Assembly (NCBI RefSeq): GCF_900452395.1
Contig: NZ_UGNV01000001.1
Span: 1,947,501-2,011,500 of the forward strand
DNA: 64,000 nt
Direction: 5' to 3'
DNA from: Legionella beliardensis
GTDB lineage: Bacteria; Pseudomonadota; Gammaproteobacteria; Legionellales; Legionellaceae
A model generated the notes under the pieces. That model saw only the letters and a list, made by a program, of their open reading frames with translations, searched no databases and was not told the DNA's origin. Shown here piece after piece: positions 42,672-52,414 of the stretch. The number at the start of each line of letters is the position of its first letter. Positions within the stretch are counted from its first letter, which is position 1. The position numbers were made by a program, and so were the translations under genes.

Positions 42672-44792
42672 TTAAGGGTGTAGCTGAATATCATACTCTT
42701 CGTTAGGCAATTTATTTGTCCTTTTATAAAAAAACCCTGCTTTTTCTGATTTTATTTGCTCTATTTGCATGCTTTCTTTTGGAAACCTAGGAATCTTATT
42801 TTCCCAGTGACGCGTAAGGATTAATTCATCACCTTCATAAACAACTAATTTAGCTGCTAATAAGTAATCTGATTTATTAACTTGCATAGTGGAATTTACT
42901 TCAGTACGAGTTTGCCATTCATCACGTCCAATACCGATTATTGTTTTAACATTAAGTTTAGCTGATAAGGGGTCATCATCCTGAATAGAATACTCTTCCT
43001 GCTGGGTATAATTTATAGCAAGGCCAATATTATCAATAAGCGTATGTCCTGAATCCTCTTTTACCGTATAAATTACCCTGTTATTTTGATCGCGCTTAAT
43101 GTAACGTTCTACTGAGGGATTTCGCAGATAAGTTAAGCTTAAAGGAGGAGCGCTTTCAGGCTCTGGAAAAACAAATAGCGAGTTATCTTCTTCGCACGGT
43201 GCACGAGTAGGTAGAGTAAGCTTAGAATTTTTCACAAATATCTTAAGATTTACTTTTTCAGGCGCAGGCCATAATAAAGGCCAATACGTAGTCGAAATAG
43301 CAAGACGTAAGTGATTTCCTGGTGCAAAGGAATGAGCAATACCATTAAGCTTCATCGTAATGTGCATTTTTTCCCCAGGTATAATAGGTGTTAGTGTTTC
43401 ATGACTATTACGATGAGCCAAATTTAATACCCCATAAGTTACACGTCTTGATACGCCATCCGGGGAGACTTCATTAAGTCGAACCACAATAAAGGCCTGA
43501 GGTTTATCCACCGCCACTTCTAATTCAACTACGGGTGCACCAAAAATTTCTAAACGATGATTAAAAGGCGACATATCGAAGCAAATTGAACGCTCATCAT
43601 CAACACGCTGATCAAGCGGTTTTTCTGGACTCATGCCATGGCCATACCAACTTCTACCAGTTTCACCTACTGATTGTGGTGAGCAATGAGTAATAATATC
43701 GTTATTTACTGGATAAGTTGAAATACACTCATCACCTAACCAGAACACTTCGTTTTTAACTTGCTCACTAGGCCAACTTTTTTCAGCTACCCACCTACCT
43801 GGTCGATCATCATAATCAAGCTTAGATGGCACTGAGTCTTGCATCCAAACACGAAGCATAGGCTCAGCCATAATACCGGTGTCTATCCCTTTTAACCAAT
43901 AATCCCACCAACGTAATAATTCTTGTAAAAAACCAATTTGTGGACCGGGTTTGGCAAAGTGCGGGTATTTGTGCGCCCAAGGACCAATTAATCCTTTACG
44001 TGGACATTGTAAGCTAGATAACAAATTAAAAACGGTATTAGAATAACCATCCTCCCAACCACCAACTAAATAGGTAGGGCAATTAAAGTTGTTTGTTTGC
44101 TCACAGACAGAGCCATGCTTCCAATATTCATCACGTAAAGGGTGTTGAAGCCATGTAGCTGATAATAATGGTTGCTTACTAATTCGAGTTAGCCATCTTT
44201 CCCGCCAATCCTCTACTAATTTTTTATCTGGCGCGCGAGACATCATAGCTAGCATAGTTGCCGACCAAACAAAATCTTCTGTCAACAAACAACCGCCCAT
44301 ATAATGTATGTCATTATTATACCGATCATCTGCTGAGCAGATTGAAACAATAGCTTTTAATTCTGGAGGTTTAAGGGCTGCAACTTGCAAGCTATTAAAT
44401 CCTCCCCAAGAAATACCCATCATACCGATGCTGCCTGTACACCAGGATTGTTTAGCTATCCAACGCAATACTTCCAAGCAATCTTCTTGCTCTTGTTTAA
44501 GATATTCGTCTTGCAAAAAACCTTGGGACTCTCCAGATCCGCGCATATCAACACGAATACAAGCATAACCATGTGAGGCTAAATAAGGATGAGTTAGCTC
44601 ATCACGCACAGCAGTCCCATCGCGCTTACGATAGGGTAAATACTCTAGGATAGCTGGAACTTTTTTTTCTGGCTTCTTTATGGGCAACCAGATTTTGGCT
44701 GCCAATTCACAGCCATCAGACATTTTAATAATAGTGTGTTCAATGACAGTAACTTTATATTTTCCCAAAGACACTATTACTCTCCTATTCAT
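42672..44792 (-). CDS. CocE/NonD-family alpha/beta hydrolase (X-Pro dipeptidyl-peptidase-like)
   Basis: A 706-residue S15-type hydrolase. VDMRGSGESQG (about residue 81) precedes the nucleophile motif GISWGG with Ser128. VGGWEDGYSN holds the catalytic Asp, and GPWAHKYPHF the His. The second half is the C-terminal jelly-roll domain. There is no signal peptide. It is expected to cleave ester or amide bonds of unknown small substrates, since CocE relatives range from peptidases to acyl-esterases. The last 34 codons exist again as a dead copy at 24456-24560. Confidence 0.88.
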   Translation of the reverse strand: MNRRVIVSLGKYKVTVIEHTIIKMSDGCELAAKIWLPIKKPEKKVPAILEYLPYRKRDGTAVRDELTHPYLASHGYACIRVDMRGSGESQGFLQDEYLKQEQEDCLEVLRWIAKQSWCTGSIGMMGISWGGFNSLQVAALKPPELKAIVSICSADDRYNNDIHYMGGCLLTEDFVWSATMLAMMSRAPDKKLVEDWRERWLTRISKQPLLSATWLQHPLRDEYWKHGSVCEQTNNFNCPTYLVGGWEDGYSNTVFNLLSSLQCPRKGLIGPWAHKYPHFAKPGPQIGFLQELLRWWDYWLKGIDTGIMAEPMLRVWMQDSVPSKLDYDDRPGRWVAEKSWPSEQVKNEVFWLGDECISTYPVNNDIITHCSPQSVGETGRSWYGHGMSPEKPLDQRVDDERSICFDMSPFNHRLEIFGAPVVELEVAVDKPQAFIVVRLNEVSPDGVSRRVTYGVLNLAHRNSHETLTPIIPGEKMHITMKLNGIAHSFAPGNHLRLAISTTYWPLLWPAPEKVNLKIFVKNSKLTLPTRAPCEEDNSLFVFPEPESAPPLSLTYLRNPSVERYIKRDQNNRVIYTVKEDSGHTLIDNIGLAINYTQQEEYSIQDDDPLSAKLNVKTIIGIGRDEWQTRTEVNSTMQVNKSDYLLAAKLVVYEGDELILTRHWENKIPRFPKESMQIEQIKSEKAGFFYKRTNKLPNEEYDIQLHP

Positions 44793-44967
44793 TTCGTACT
44801 ATTTTTACACACTGCTTATTAGATGCTTATAATAAATTACTATCTTACTATTTAAAGGCTCAGAACAAGGTAAAGCCAATTCAGCTAACTCTAACTCAAT
44901 CCCACTTGCCCCACTGTCAACCCTGTTGATTTCAATCTGTGTGTTACTACCCGCTTGAGTTTTTAAG

Positions 44968-46134
44968 ATGATATTATTAATAAGACTTTTAAGAAATATA
45001 AATATGATCGCTAAAAAAGAAGTTGCAAAGCTGTTTTTCATCTTAATTTTACTTTTTCCGCTAACTGGCCATGTCAACGGCCACAGCGCTAGGCAGTGTT
45101 TAGCTAATATACCAAAAGCGCATTTGTCAATTCATTTAGAGGGCAGCTTGACCACCAAACTATATTGGAAATTTGCCGAAAGAAATCATCTTAAAATACC
45201 TTATGCATCTCGCCAAGATCTAAAAAACCGCATAGAAAATTTAACAACCCTCTCTCAATTTTTGTCCTTATATTATGCTAATAGCGAAGCCTTGCAAAAA
45301 AAACAAGATTATTATGAACTCATGACAGCGCTGCTTAGAGCCCAGCATAAACAAGGCGTCGTTCATTTAGAAATACAATTTGACCCAGATTCACATTTGC
45401 ACAGAGGCGTTAAATTAAACGATTTACTTGATGGCATTACTGCTGCAGTTGATGATTTTAATAAGCATACCCGTCTATCAGTCCTGTTGATTCCCGCATT
45501 CTTACGGGATAAGCCGCAAGAATTAGCCTTATCAACGTTAAATAAATTAATTTATTATGCTAAGCAGCACGCCAAATTTAAAGCTAAATTTGTTGCTATT
45601 GGCTTAGACTCTGACGAAAAAGACAATCCACCTTCCAAATTTTATAAGCTATTTGAGCTTGCTAGGAAAAATAATTTAAAGATTATTCCACATGGTGGTC
45701 ATGATGAATTAGCACAACCTTATATCAGTGAGTTTTTAATAAATTGTAACTTAATTAGCCGGCTTGATCATGGCAATATGGCTTCTTCCGATAAACAAGT
45801 TATCAAGCGTTTGAAACAATGTAAAATTCCGCTTGCGCTATGTCCGATTTCTGAAGTTAAAATTGGTCCTATTAATAATTTAGCAAGTCATCCAGCACAT
45901 TTTTTCATGAAACAGGGCCTTGTCATTTCAATAAATGCTGATGATCCCGCTTATCTTAATGCAGATTTACTTGATAACTATTTAGAATTATCTAAAGCAC
46001 TTAGACTTAATAATAGAGACATAAAGAAGTTGATAATTAATAGCTTTCGTTCTTCATTATTAAAGAAAACCATGCAGGATAAATGGATTAAGGAAGTTTT
46101 AAAAAGTCGCTGCGCTTTAACTGAAAAGATATAA
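44968..46134 (+). CDS. Secreted adenosine-deaminase-like protein with altered active site
   Basis: A 388-codon frame; Met13 (45004) gives a better signal peptide (FFILILLFPLTGHVNG). The fold follows adenosine deaminase: AHLSIHLEGSL, PHGGHDEL, RLDHGNM, LCPISEVKIG, SINADDPAYL. Two key positions differ. The first zinc His of the usual HxH is Ser54 (LSIHLE), and the catalytic Glu of HAGE is His245 (HGGHDE). The later His and Asp ligands (His268, Asp325) are kept. The protein may be inactive, use another ligand or substrate, or act as a binding protein in the periplasm or outside. The divergent gene is the CocE hydrolase. Confidence 0.8.
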   Translation: MILLIRLLRNINMIAKKEVAKLFFILILLFPLTGHVNGHSARQCLANIPKAHLSIHLEGSLTTKLYWKFAERNHLKIPYASRQDLKNRIENLTTLSQFLSLYYANSEALQKKQDYYELMTALLRAQHKQGVVHLEIQFDPDSHLHRGVKLNDLLDGITAAVDDFNKHTRLSVLLIPAFLRDKPQELALSTLNKLIYYAKQHAKFKAKFVAIGLDSDEKDNPPSKFYKLFELARKNNLKIIPHGGHDELAQPYISEFLINCNLISRLDHGNMASSDKQVIKRLKQCKIPLALCPISEVKIGPINNLASHPAHFFMKQGLVISINADDPAYLNADLLDNYLELSKALRLNNRDIKKLIINSFRSSLLKKTMQDKWIKEVLKSRCALTEKI

Positions 46135-46209
46135 CCCATTGAAAATAAAATTATTATATTCAATAATACAGGGCTTACTATATTTACTAATCTAATGGAC
46201 TAGACTAAA

Positions 46210-48432
46210 ATGACACACGCAACAGCCTTGACTGCGAAAACAACTATAATTCCAAGCACAATCATGGCTTTTATTTTTTCCCTCTATTCAGAAGTAACCT
46301 ATAGTGAATTCATAACGGCTCCATGGTCAACAAGATTTACAGGCCAAGGGTTAGTTGGTGACCATCTTGTAAGTGGTTTTATTGATGGCATGCAACCTTT
46401 AATAGGAAATAATAATCAACTCTGGTTTCTAGATGGCTCTGTTTTAGGTGGTAGCGGCGATTTTCATAAAGAAAATGTAGTCTACAGTCTTGGCACGGGA
46501 TTTCGACAACTCACGCATTTAAATCAAGCGCCTGTGGCTTTGGGTGGATTCTTCTTTGCTGATTATCAAAAAACAGCTAACCGCACCCAGGCCTGGCTTG
46601 CTAATCCGGGTATTGAATTACTTGGTCAATATAATGAAGCGCGTGTACAAGGTTATATTCCTTTAAGTCATGCTAGCCAGCCTTATCAAAACCTCTTTGC
46701 AAGCGAGCTTAGCCAAATGAATGTTGCCAGCTCACCAAATTTTAATCACTTAAATTATGTTCAGGGGCACAGTTTTTTTGATACACCAGTCGCTTTAACT
46801 GATGAATATGGAACGGGTGTTGAGGCAGAGTTAGGTCATTACCTTCCCTGGTATCAAGGTGGGTGGCTACGTGGTGGCGTCTATTATTTTCAATTTAACC
46901 ATGCTAAAGAAATTACAGGCGTTGAAGCGAATATTGAATTATTCGCCAGGAAAAATGCTGCCCTTATTGTTCAAGATAATTATGATAACCAAAATAAAAA
47001 TAAATTTTCTATAGGCATAAGATTGAGCTTTGATGGTTTTAATTATGCAGAAACGCAACCTATATCTGAGCGTATGACAGCACCCATTATTCGTCATCTC
47101 GCTCGTCAATATGAAGGGTTAGGAACACCAGTTCGGAAAGGTTTTAAGCCTACCTCGCCGCAAGTTATTACTAATAATATTTGGTTTTTTAGTCCAAATG
47201 GTACGTTTCAAGGACATAATGCACCAGTAAACTTGTTAAATTGCACTGCTGAAAACCCCTGCTTAAACTTAGACCAAACACTAACTAATGGCATTGCTAC
47301 AATAGCACCTCAAGCACAAATGTGGTTTGCACCAGGCACCTACATTCTTCCCAGCACAGGAAATAATGGCTTTATTCAATTAGCAGATGGGCAAACGCTT
47401 TGGGGACGAACCAGCAATTTTATTAATCCAGCTAACTTTAACCAGCTTCCACATATTATTGGTGGGCTGTGGTGGAGTAATAATGGTTTAATCAATAATA
47501 TGCAGGTAACTAATATTAATCAGGTTATGCCTACTGTTATAACCGGTTCGTTATTTGATGCAGCCATTACGGTAGGCGCGAATACTAATATGGTTATTAA
47601 TAACTCTGTCATTAACTCGCTGGGGACTCAAGAGGTAAATGCCTATGCATCCTATGCTAACAATAATAACTTGTATGTTAATTATTCGATACTTAATGCC
47701 AACAGTGAAACAGGGCTTGCTGTAGGCGGGCTTAATAATTATGAAAAGATTTTTATTAATTATTCAATAATCAATATTGCAGGCTCTAATTTAGAATTTG
47801 GTAATTATGGGGTTGTCGGACAAAACCTTTCTGTTAAACACTCAACAATCAACGCAATCGGAACCAGCGAGACAGGCACATATGGGGTAGCCGCTAATAA
47901 TAATGCCACTGTCACGCAGTCCATAGTCAATGTAACTGGGACAGGTCTTATTTTTGGTGTTAGCGCTATTAATAATGCTCACGTGAGTAATAGTGTAATT
48001 AATACAACTGCAGACGGCGATGTTTACGGCCTAAGCACTGGCAATGATGCGCTTGTTACCAGCAGTTTAATTACTTCTTATGCGAGAAGCAGTGGCTTAT
48101 CTCATGCTGTTGATGCCTTTAATTCAATTATTACTAGCTCACAAATCTATGCAAAAAGTGCCTCTGATAATGAAGCAATTGGCGTAATTGACTATATTGG
48201 TGGAGCTACGATAAACATCAGTAATTCATTCATTAACGCAGAAAATACCCAAGGTGGGTTAGCTCAGGGTATTGATACTGTTGGTGGTGAGATCACTTTT
48301 ACAGGTGGCGCAAGCCACGTCATTGCGCAAGCAAATGAGCCTTCATTGGCTCTACCCACTAGGGGAGCTGTTAGAAATAGAAGTAAACCTAAATCACTAT
48401 GCATAGCCAATGGAGTCATTACTAACTGTTAG
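46210..48432 (+). CDS. Inverse autotransporter with C-terminal beta-helix passenger
   Basis: A 740-residue protein with an N-terminal signal-like segment (residues about 10-32). Residues about 35-285 form an inverse-autotransporter beta-barrel (WLANPGIELLGQYNEARVQG and GTGVEAELGHYLPWYQGGWL are typical blocks). A Cys-containing linker (LLNCTAENPCLNLDQTL) follows. Residues about 360-720 are a right-handed parallel beta-helix with ~20-residue rungs rich in Asn, Ile, Val and Ser (SVINSLGT, NYSIINIAGS). It should be exposed on the cell surface as an adhesin or polysaccharide-binding protein. The gene starts 76 bp after the deaminase-like gene on the same strand. Confidence 0.8.
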   Translation: MTHATALTAKTTIIPSTIMAFIFSLYSEVTYSEFITAPWSTRFTGQGLVGDHLVSGFIDGMQPLIGNNNQLWFLDGSVLGGSGDFHKENVVYSLGTGFRQLTHLNQAPVALGGFFFADYQKTANRTQAWLANPGIELLGQYNEARVQGYIPLSHASQPYQNLFASELSQMNVASSPNFNHLNYVQGHSFFDTPVALTDEYGTGVEAELGHYLPWYQGGWLRGGVYYFQFNHAKEITGVEANIELFARKNAALIVQDNYDNQNKNKFSIGIRLSFDGFNYAETQPISERMTAPIIRHLARQYEGLGTPVRKGFKPTSPQVITNNIWFFSPNGTFQGHNAPVNLLNCTAENPCLNLDQTLTNGIATIAPQAQMWFAPGTYILPSTGNNGFIQLADGQTLWGRTSNFINPANFNQLPHIIGGLWWSNNGLINNMQVTNINQVMPTVITGSLFDAAITVGANTNMVINNSVINSLGTQEVNAYASYANNNNLYVNYSILNANSETGLAVGGLNNYEKIFINYSIINIAGSNLEFGNYGVVGQNLSVKHSTINAIGTSETGTYGVAANNNATVTQSIVNVTGTGLIFGVSAINNAHVSNSVINTTADGDVYGLSTGNDALVTSSLITSYARSSGLSHAVDAFNSIITSSQIYAKSASDNEAIGVIDYIGGATINISNSFINAENTQGGLAQGIDTVGGEITFTGGASHVIAQANEPSLALPTRGAVRNRSKPKSLCIANGVITNC

Positions 48433-48662
48433 GATTACCCTCTGGTTAATCCAAAAAGCTCGTAGCCTGTTTGCTTGGTATTTCGATAGAGTGGAAGAAT
48501 TCAAAAAGAAAACGAATTACCGTGGCTTGACCGCAGTATCCAGCGATGTGGCACTTTCTGTAGCTAGTAAACGAAGCTTGCTGTAGGCCCCTGCTTCCCG
48601 ATGAGATATGATCAAAAGACAGTTGCAGATAAATAGGTTACATGTGCTGATTTTCTTATTAT
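48433..48662. other. Spacer with a copy of a dispersed repeat
   Basis: Around 48521-48543 it reads accgtggcttgaccgcagta, which resembles the reverse complement of the hairpin repeats near 61.82 and 62.10 kb (taccgtggtcaagccacggt). No ORF is supported. The two flanking genes converge on this spacer, so a role as an intergenic palindrome or terminator is likely. Confidence 0.4.
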
Positions 48663-51600
48663 TTAACCCATAAGTTGCCATAAACCAACTTCAATTTGAA
48701 CTTGCTCTTCAGGTGTTGGATCAGGTTTTGGGGCCTGACTCTCTTTACGCTTAGTAAGCTGTGGATTTAATCTACTGTATTGACGATCTGCGTAGATTGC
48801 CATGCCTAAATCCTCAAACATATCGCCCCTACTTAAGCTCGTATTAGCAGTTGTTTTTAATAATTCCCCCAACATATTTTTGTAAGTATATGGTTTATGT
48901 TGCTGTGCTTGTGAATTAGCATTATCTTTACTTTCCTTATTAACGAGTACTTGATATCCATCTAGAAAATCTTTCTTAAATTGCGTAAGCGCTGGACGCT
49001 TACTTTCTTCTATGTCGGGAATAATTTTCTCAATTTCCACTGCAAAATTCGCTTCTGATAATTTACCTTCTGTAAAGGCTTCTAATAAGCAAATGAAAGA
49101 TGCTTGCGCTTTTAAATTATCATAACGCTTGCGTTCATCTTGACGCCAAACTTTTAATAACCCAGGCTTGTTTTCAGCAACTAAATTATCAATCAGTTGA
49201 AGTTTAGCTTTCCAATGTAATTGGTCATTATTTACAATCTGATAAACTTTAACCCTATGTTCAAACTCAAAATGCTGATGCCGCTTCGGCCAGTTCCAAA
49301 ATGCCAATATATTAGGTTTAGACGCTTCACCCTTGCCCCTAAGAATATTTGTTCGATCATTATCTTTTAGGCGGGGGAGATTAGAGGCATCGGCCCAGGT
49401 ATTTTCACTCTTTGCATTCTGCAATAAATTTGGAACCGATAATTGCTGAGCAATTTGAATGTTAGCAGGTAAAAACAATTTCATTAAATTATCTAAATGA
49501 GCATTATTTATTTCTAATGCTCCCGGTTTAAAATAGATCTCATTGCGTAACGTTGCTAAGGTATTTACTAATTGTTCGTGAGCGGCTCGATAATAATCGG
49601 TTAAATTTGTAAAATGTGCCTTTAGCTTTTCACGATCTTCTTTTTTTTTGTAACTTTTTTCCTTATCTTTATAACCTTCCCTTTCCGCCTGATATAATTC
49701 ATTTAATTGGTAAAGTGTCGTTCTAATTTGCAGCGTTTTAGCAAATAAACTCATGTCAGAGTCATAAGCAACAGAAGACACTTTATTATTCATATCTAGA
49801 TATGTTATTTTGAAATCGCCAAATTCTCCATTTACATGACGTGAGTTGTAAGAGTGTAAATTATTGACTATGCTACTAGTAATTACATTAATAAATAGCT
49901 TGTCCTGAGGTGGCATTAAGCTCGACAAATTTTTCAAAGTCTCAATAATCTCAGAACAATCAGCATGCGTGTCTTGGACTATGAAATGGTTAATAACCCC
50001 ATGCAAGTTTACAAATAATTCATCAATATAACCTTTAACTTCTGTGTCTGGTAATTTAGCTATTTCATCTGCTGCGTTATATAGTTGACCAATTAAACTG
50101 TCTAAAGCAGTCTGAAGCTCTGGATCAGCTGTCTTAACTAATTCTAATCTAGCAATCGCAAATTTTATATAATAGCTATATTTTTCCTGCAAAGTCTTAC
50201 TGCCATCAGCAAGAATTTTATTTTCTTCCGCGTAGATTTTAGCTCTTTCGGCAAGTGTTTTTTCTAAAGATTGTGCGTATTTGCGCACCCCAGTTGGTGT
50301 ATCAAGGCTGGCTAATGTACTACCAGAGTATTTAAGGACTGATTCAGCTCCTGCCTGGCGCAAAGCTTCTATGCCAAAGGAAGCGCAATTTTTGTTATAA
50401 AAATTATAATCATCAATAATTTGAATTTTTTTTGACCCTTTTCCTTTACTAGGGTATTTTGCTTTAGTTCTTCTTGCCCATTCATACGCAGCATTAAAAT
50501 CAAGCTCAGCGCCTGGGCGATCGCATTTTACGACGACTGTTTCACAGCGGCGAAATTTTTTGTCTTTACCTACAAGTGATTGATCATAGCCCAAATCAAC
50601 AAAATAACCTTTACCTACCGTAGGTGAAGGCAGTCCTGCTTTTTTAAATGCTTGTTTAACCAGCGATTGATCTTGTCTATCTGGGACAACATAAAAACCT
50701 AAGTAAATACGTTCATTCTTATTCTTGTATAATTCGACTGTGGTATGGCCATCTGTTGGAATGCCCATAATTTGACGAGTATCTTCTTCATCATTTTCTG
50801 ACCCATACCAGGTTCTGATAACAATGGAATTTTCGAATTTTTCTTCTTCTTTTTTCTCTTCTATTATTTCTAATTCGGTTTTAATTTGCTGAAAGTGTAA
50901 GTCAAGCGCATCATTAAGCTGCTCTAATGTTTTGGTTAAGGCTACATAATGTTTATTTAATTTTTTTAAATCAAAATTACCTAAATCATCTTTAGAACGA
51001 GAAAAAGCAATTTGTAGATGCGTTGACTTAGCATTACTTAGGGTAGCTAATATTGCGTCTACAGACTGTAATTGTCTTTCTAATTCTTGCTTTTTACTTA
51101 TAAGCTGTTCTTGCCTGCCATTCCCTCTATAAGAAGAAAGATCAAGCTTAGGCCCAGGGATTACTTTTCTAAGGTCTTCAATTTCTCTATAAAAATCTGC
51201 TAATACCGCAGGAAGCCTTTTTGAAATATTAATCTTTTCTCGATAGTTCGCATCATTTAATTGAGAAAATTGCGCTAATTTTTCTTGAACAGTGTCTATT
51301 ATAGATTGAACAGTAAAGGAAGGCTCTGATATTACTTCTTTCTTATTAGCTGAAATCTCAATTATTTTTTTTTGATCTTCGACAGTTTCGACCAGACCGT
51401 CATCCTCTTCTAGGTCAACAGATTTACCTTTTTCTAACTTCAATAACTCACTTTTAATTTCTTCGTAGTAATGGATATTTTGCTTATCAAATTCGTAATG
51501 TTTACCATCTATAATAATATGCGATTCTTCTGAATGAATATCGCTATCTGCTGGCCTGGCATGTTGATTGACTATTTCTGCAATATTAAACATTGCCTTC

Positions 51601-51674
51601 TTACTTATTTTATAAGTACGAAGCTCTGTGCTTTGCTTGCCAGGAATATTGACATAAATTGAAATTTTGCTCAT
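48663..51674 (-). CDS. 1003-residue protein with a possible permuted papain-like domain, effector candidate
   Basis: A large soluble protein with predicted coiled coil at about residues 190-275. At about residues 283-445, TDGHTTVELYKNKNERIYLG places His310, and FYNKNCASFGIEALRQAGAE places Cys430. His before Cys is the order of circularly permuted NlpC/P60 or LRAT/PPPDE-type thiol hydrolases, where the Cys sits in an NCA.F.A..A sequence. The C-terminal 560 residues are helical, with no known domain. There is no signal peptide. If the reading is right it would be a host-directed amidase, deubiquitinase-like or acyl-transferring enzyme. The nearby motif spacing has not been checked against a structure. 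Confidence 0.6.
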   Translation of the reverse strand: MSKISIYVNIPGKQSTELRTYKISKKAMFNIAEIVNQHARPADSDIHSEESHIIIDGKHYEFDKQNIHYYEEIKSELLKLEKGKSVDLEEDDGLVETVEDQKKIIEISANKKEVISEPSFTVQSIIDTVQEKLAQFSQLNDANYREKINISKRLPAVLADFYREIEDLRKVIPGPKLDLSSYRGNGRQEQLISKKQELERQLQSVDAILATLSNAKSTHLQIAFSRSKDDLGNFDLKKLNKHYVALTKTLEQLNDALDLHFQQIKTELEIIEEKKEEEKFENSIVIRTWYGSENDEEDTRQIMGIPTDGHTTVELYKNKNERIYLGFYVVPDRQDQSLVKQAFKKAGLPSPTVGKGYFVDLGYDQSLVGKDKKFRRCETVVVKCDRPGAELDFNAAYEWARRTKAKYPSKGKGSKKIQIIDDYNFYNKNCASFGIEALRQAGAESVLKYSGSTLASLDTPTGVRKYAQSLEKTLAERAKIYAEENKILADGSKTLQEKYSYYIKFAIARLELVKTADPELQTALDSLIGQLYNAADEIAKLPDTEVKGYIDELFVNLHGVINHFIVQDTHADCSEIIETLKNLSSLMPPQDKLFINVITSSIVNNLHSYNSRHVNGEFGDFKITYLDMNNKVSSVAYDSDMSLFAKTLQIRTTLYQLNELYQAEREGYKDKEKSYKKKEDREKLKAHFTNLTDYYRAAHEQLVNTLATLRNEIYFKPGALEINNAHLDNLMKLFLPANIQIAQQLSVPNLLQNAKSENTWADASNLPRLKDNDRTNILRGKGEASKPNILAFWNWPKRHQHFEFEHRVKVYQIVNNDQLHWKAKLQLIDNLVAENKPGLLKVWRQDERKRYDNLKAQASFICLLEAFTEGKLSEANFAVEIEKIIPDIEESKRPALTQFKKDFLDGYQVLVNKESKDNANSQAQQHKPYTYKNMLGELLKTTANTSLSRGDMFEDLGMAIYADRQYSRLNPQLTKRKESQAPKPDPTPEEQVQIEVGLWQLMG

Positions 51675-51988
51675 AACTTTTCTAATTTAGGACATACTAA
51701 TAGAATTACTATACTTATTATACATGATGATTATTAATTAATCATTATGTAAATATTATGTATTTATGAGATAAAGGATGAACTCATAGAAACATGAGTG
51801 AATTCAAAGGATTGTTAAAGATGAAACCAATTGCAATTGGTTTATAGCATAAGTTTTTTTAGGAAAGTTTGCCCTTTTAAATAAAACAAGCTAATTTTAT
51901 TGTGATTAGTAAGAACAATAGGCAACGACGTCTAAGGTATCTAAGTATGGATAATCTTATATTTCTACGTAAACCCAATAAGTAGCCT
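51675..51988. other. Gene-free spacer
   Basis: A 314-bp spacer upstream of the 1003-residue protein gene. No ORF or hairpin is supported; it contains a degenerate aaagtttgcccttttaaa sequence near 51865. Confidence 0.3.
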
Positions 51989-52348
51989 TTATTTTAATGG
52001 CGTGCCTTGATGAAAGATCATGCGCCACTGCCCTTGCTTCAATCGCCAAATTGATGAGCGCATCGCTTGCTTGCTTTTAGCCTCAGGCGTCGCCTTAATT
52101 GAGCTAATGTAGGTTAATAAGATGATATTCTCAGCAAGCGCTTGTGCTTTAAATGAATTTCCACTACGTTGAGATTGATCGTCACTCGCAAGCCATCGTA
52201 TAACTTCAGCTTTATCATAACAGGTCGCGCTACTGCCAATTTCTATAAAGTCATCATCAATAAGATTGGCCAACTCAGTTAAAGAATCTGTCTTATCTAG
52301 TAATTGTTTTTCTTTTTTAATCAATAAATTAATAATCGTTTCTTGCAT
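51989..52348 (-). CDS. DUF4440/NTF2-like protein
   Basis: A 119-residue protein with the SnoaL/NTF2-like fold of the DUF4440 group: LIKKEKQLLDKT, LIDDDFIEIGSSATCYDKAE, VIRWLASDD, and a closing SSIWRLKQGQWRMIFHQGTP. The WR...W.MxFHQGTP ending is characteristic. Members are small cone-shaped proteins whose ligand is seldom known. It lies 66 bp from the permease gene on the same strand and may be co-transcribed downstream of it. Confidence 0.82.
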   Translation of the reverse strand: MQETIINLLIKKEKQLLDKTDSLTELANLIDDDFIEIGSSATCYDKAEVIRWLASDDQSQRSGNSFKAQALAENIILLTYISSIKATPEAKSKQAMRSSIWRLKQGQWRMIFHQGTPLK

Positions 52349-52414
52349 TATTTATAGTCTTTAATTGAGAAGCTATCTAATATCATGATGTGAATTTGGC
52401 GTGGAAGCAAATTT

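Noticed and set aside
44308..44576. Plus-strand frames within the CocE hydrolase gene
   Set aside because: They are antisense shadows of a long, well-conserved coding region.
44805..45077. 90-codon minus-strand frame between the hydrolase and deaminase-like genes
   Set aside because: It is largely the reverse of the signal peptide and promoter of the deaminase-like gene, with no supporting signals.
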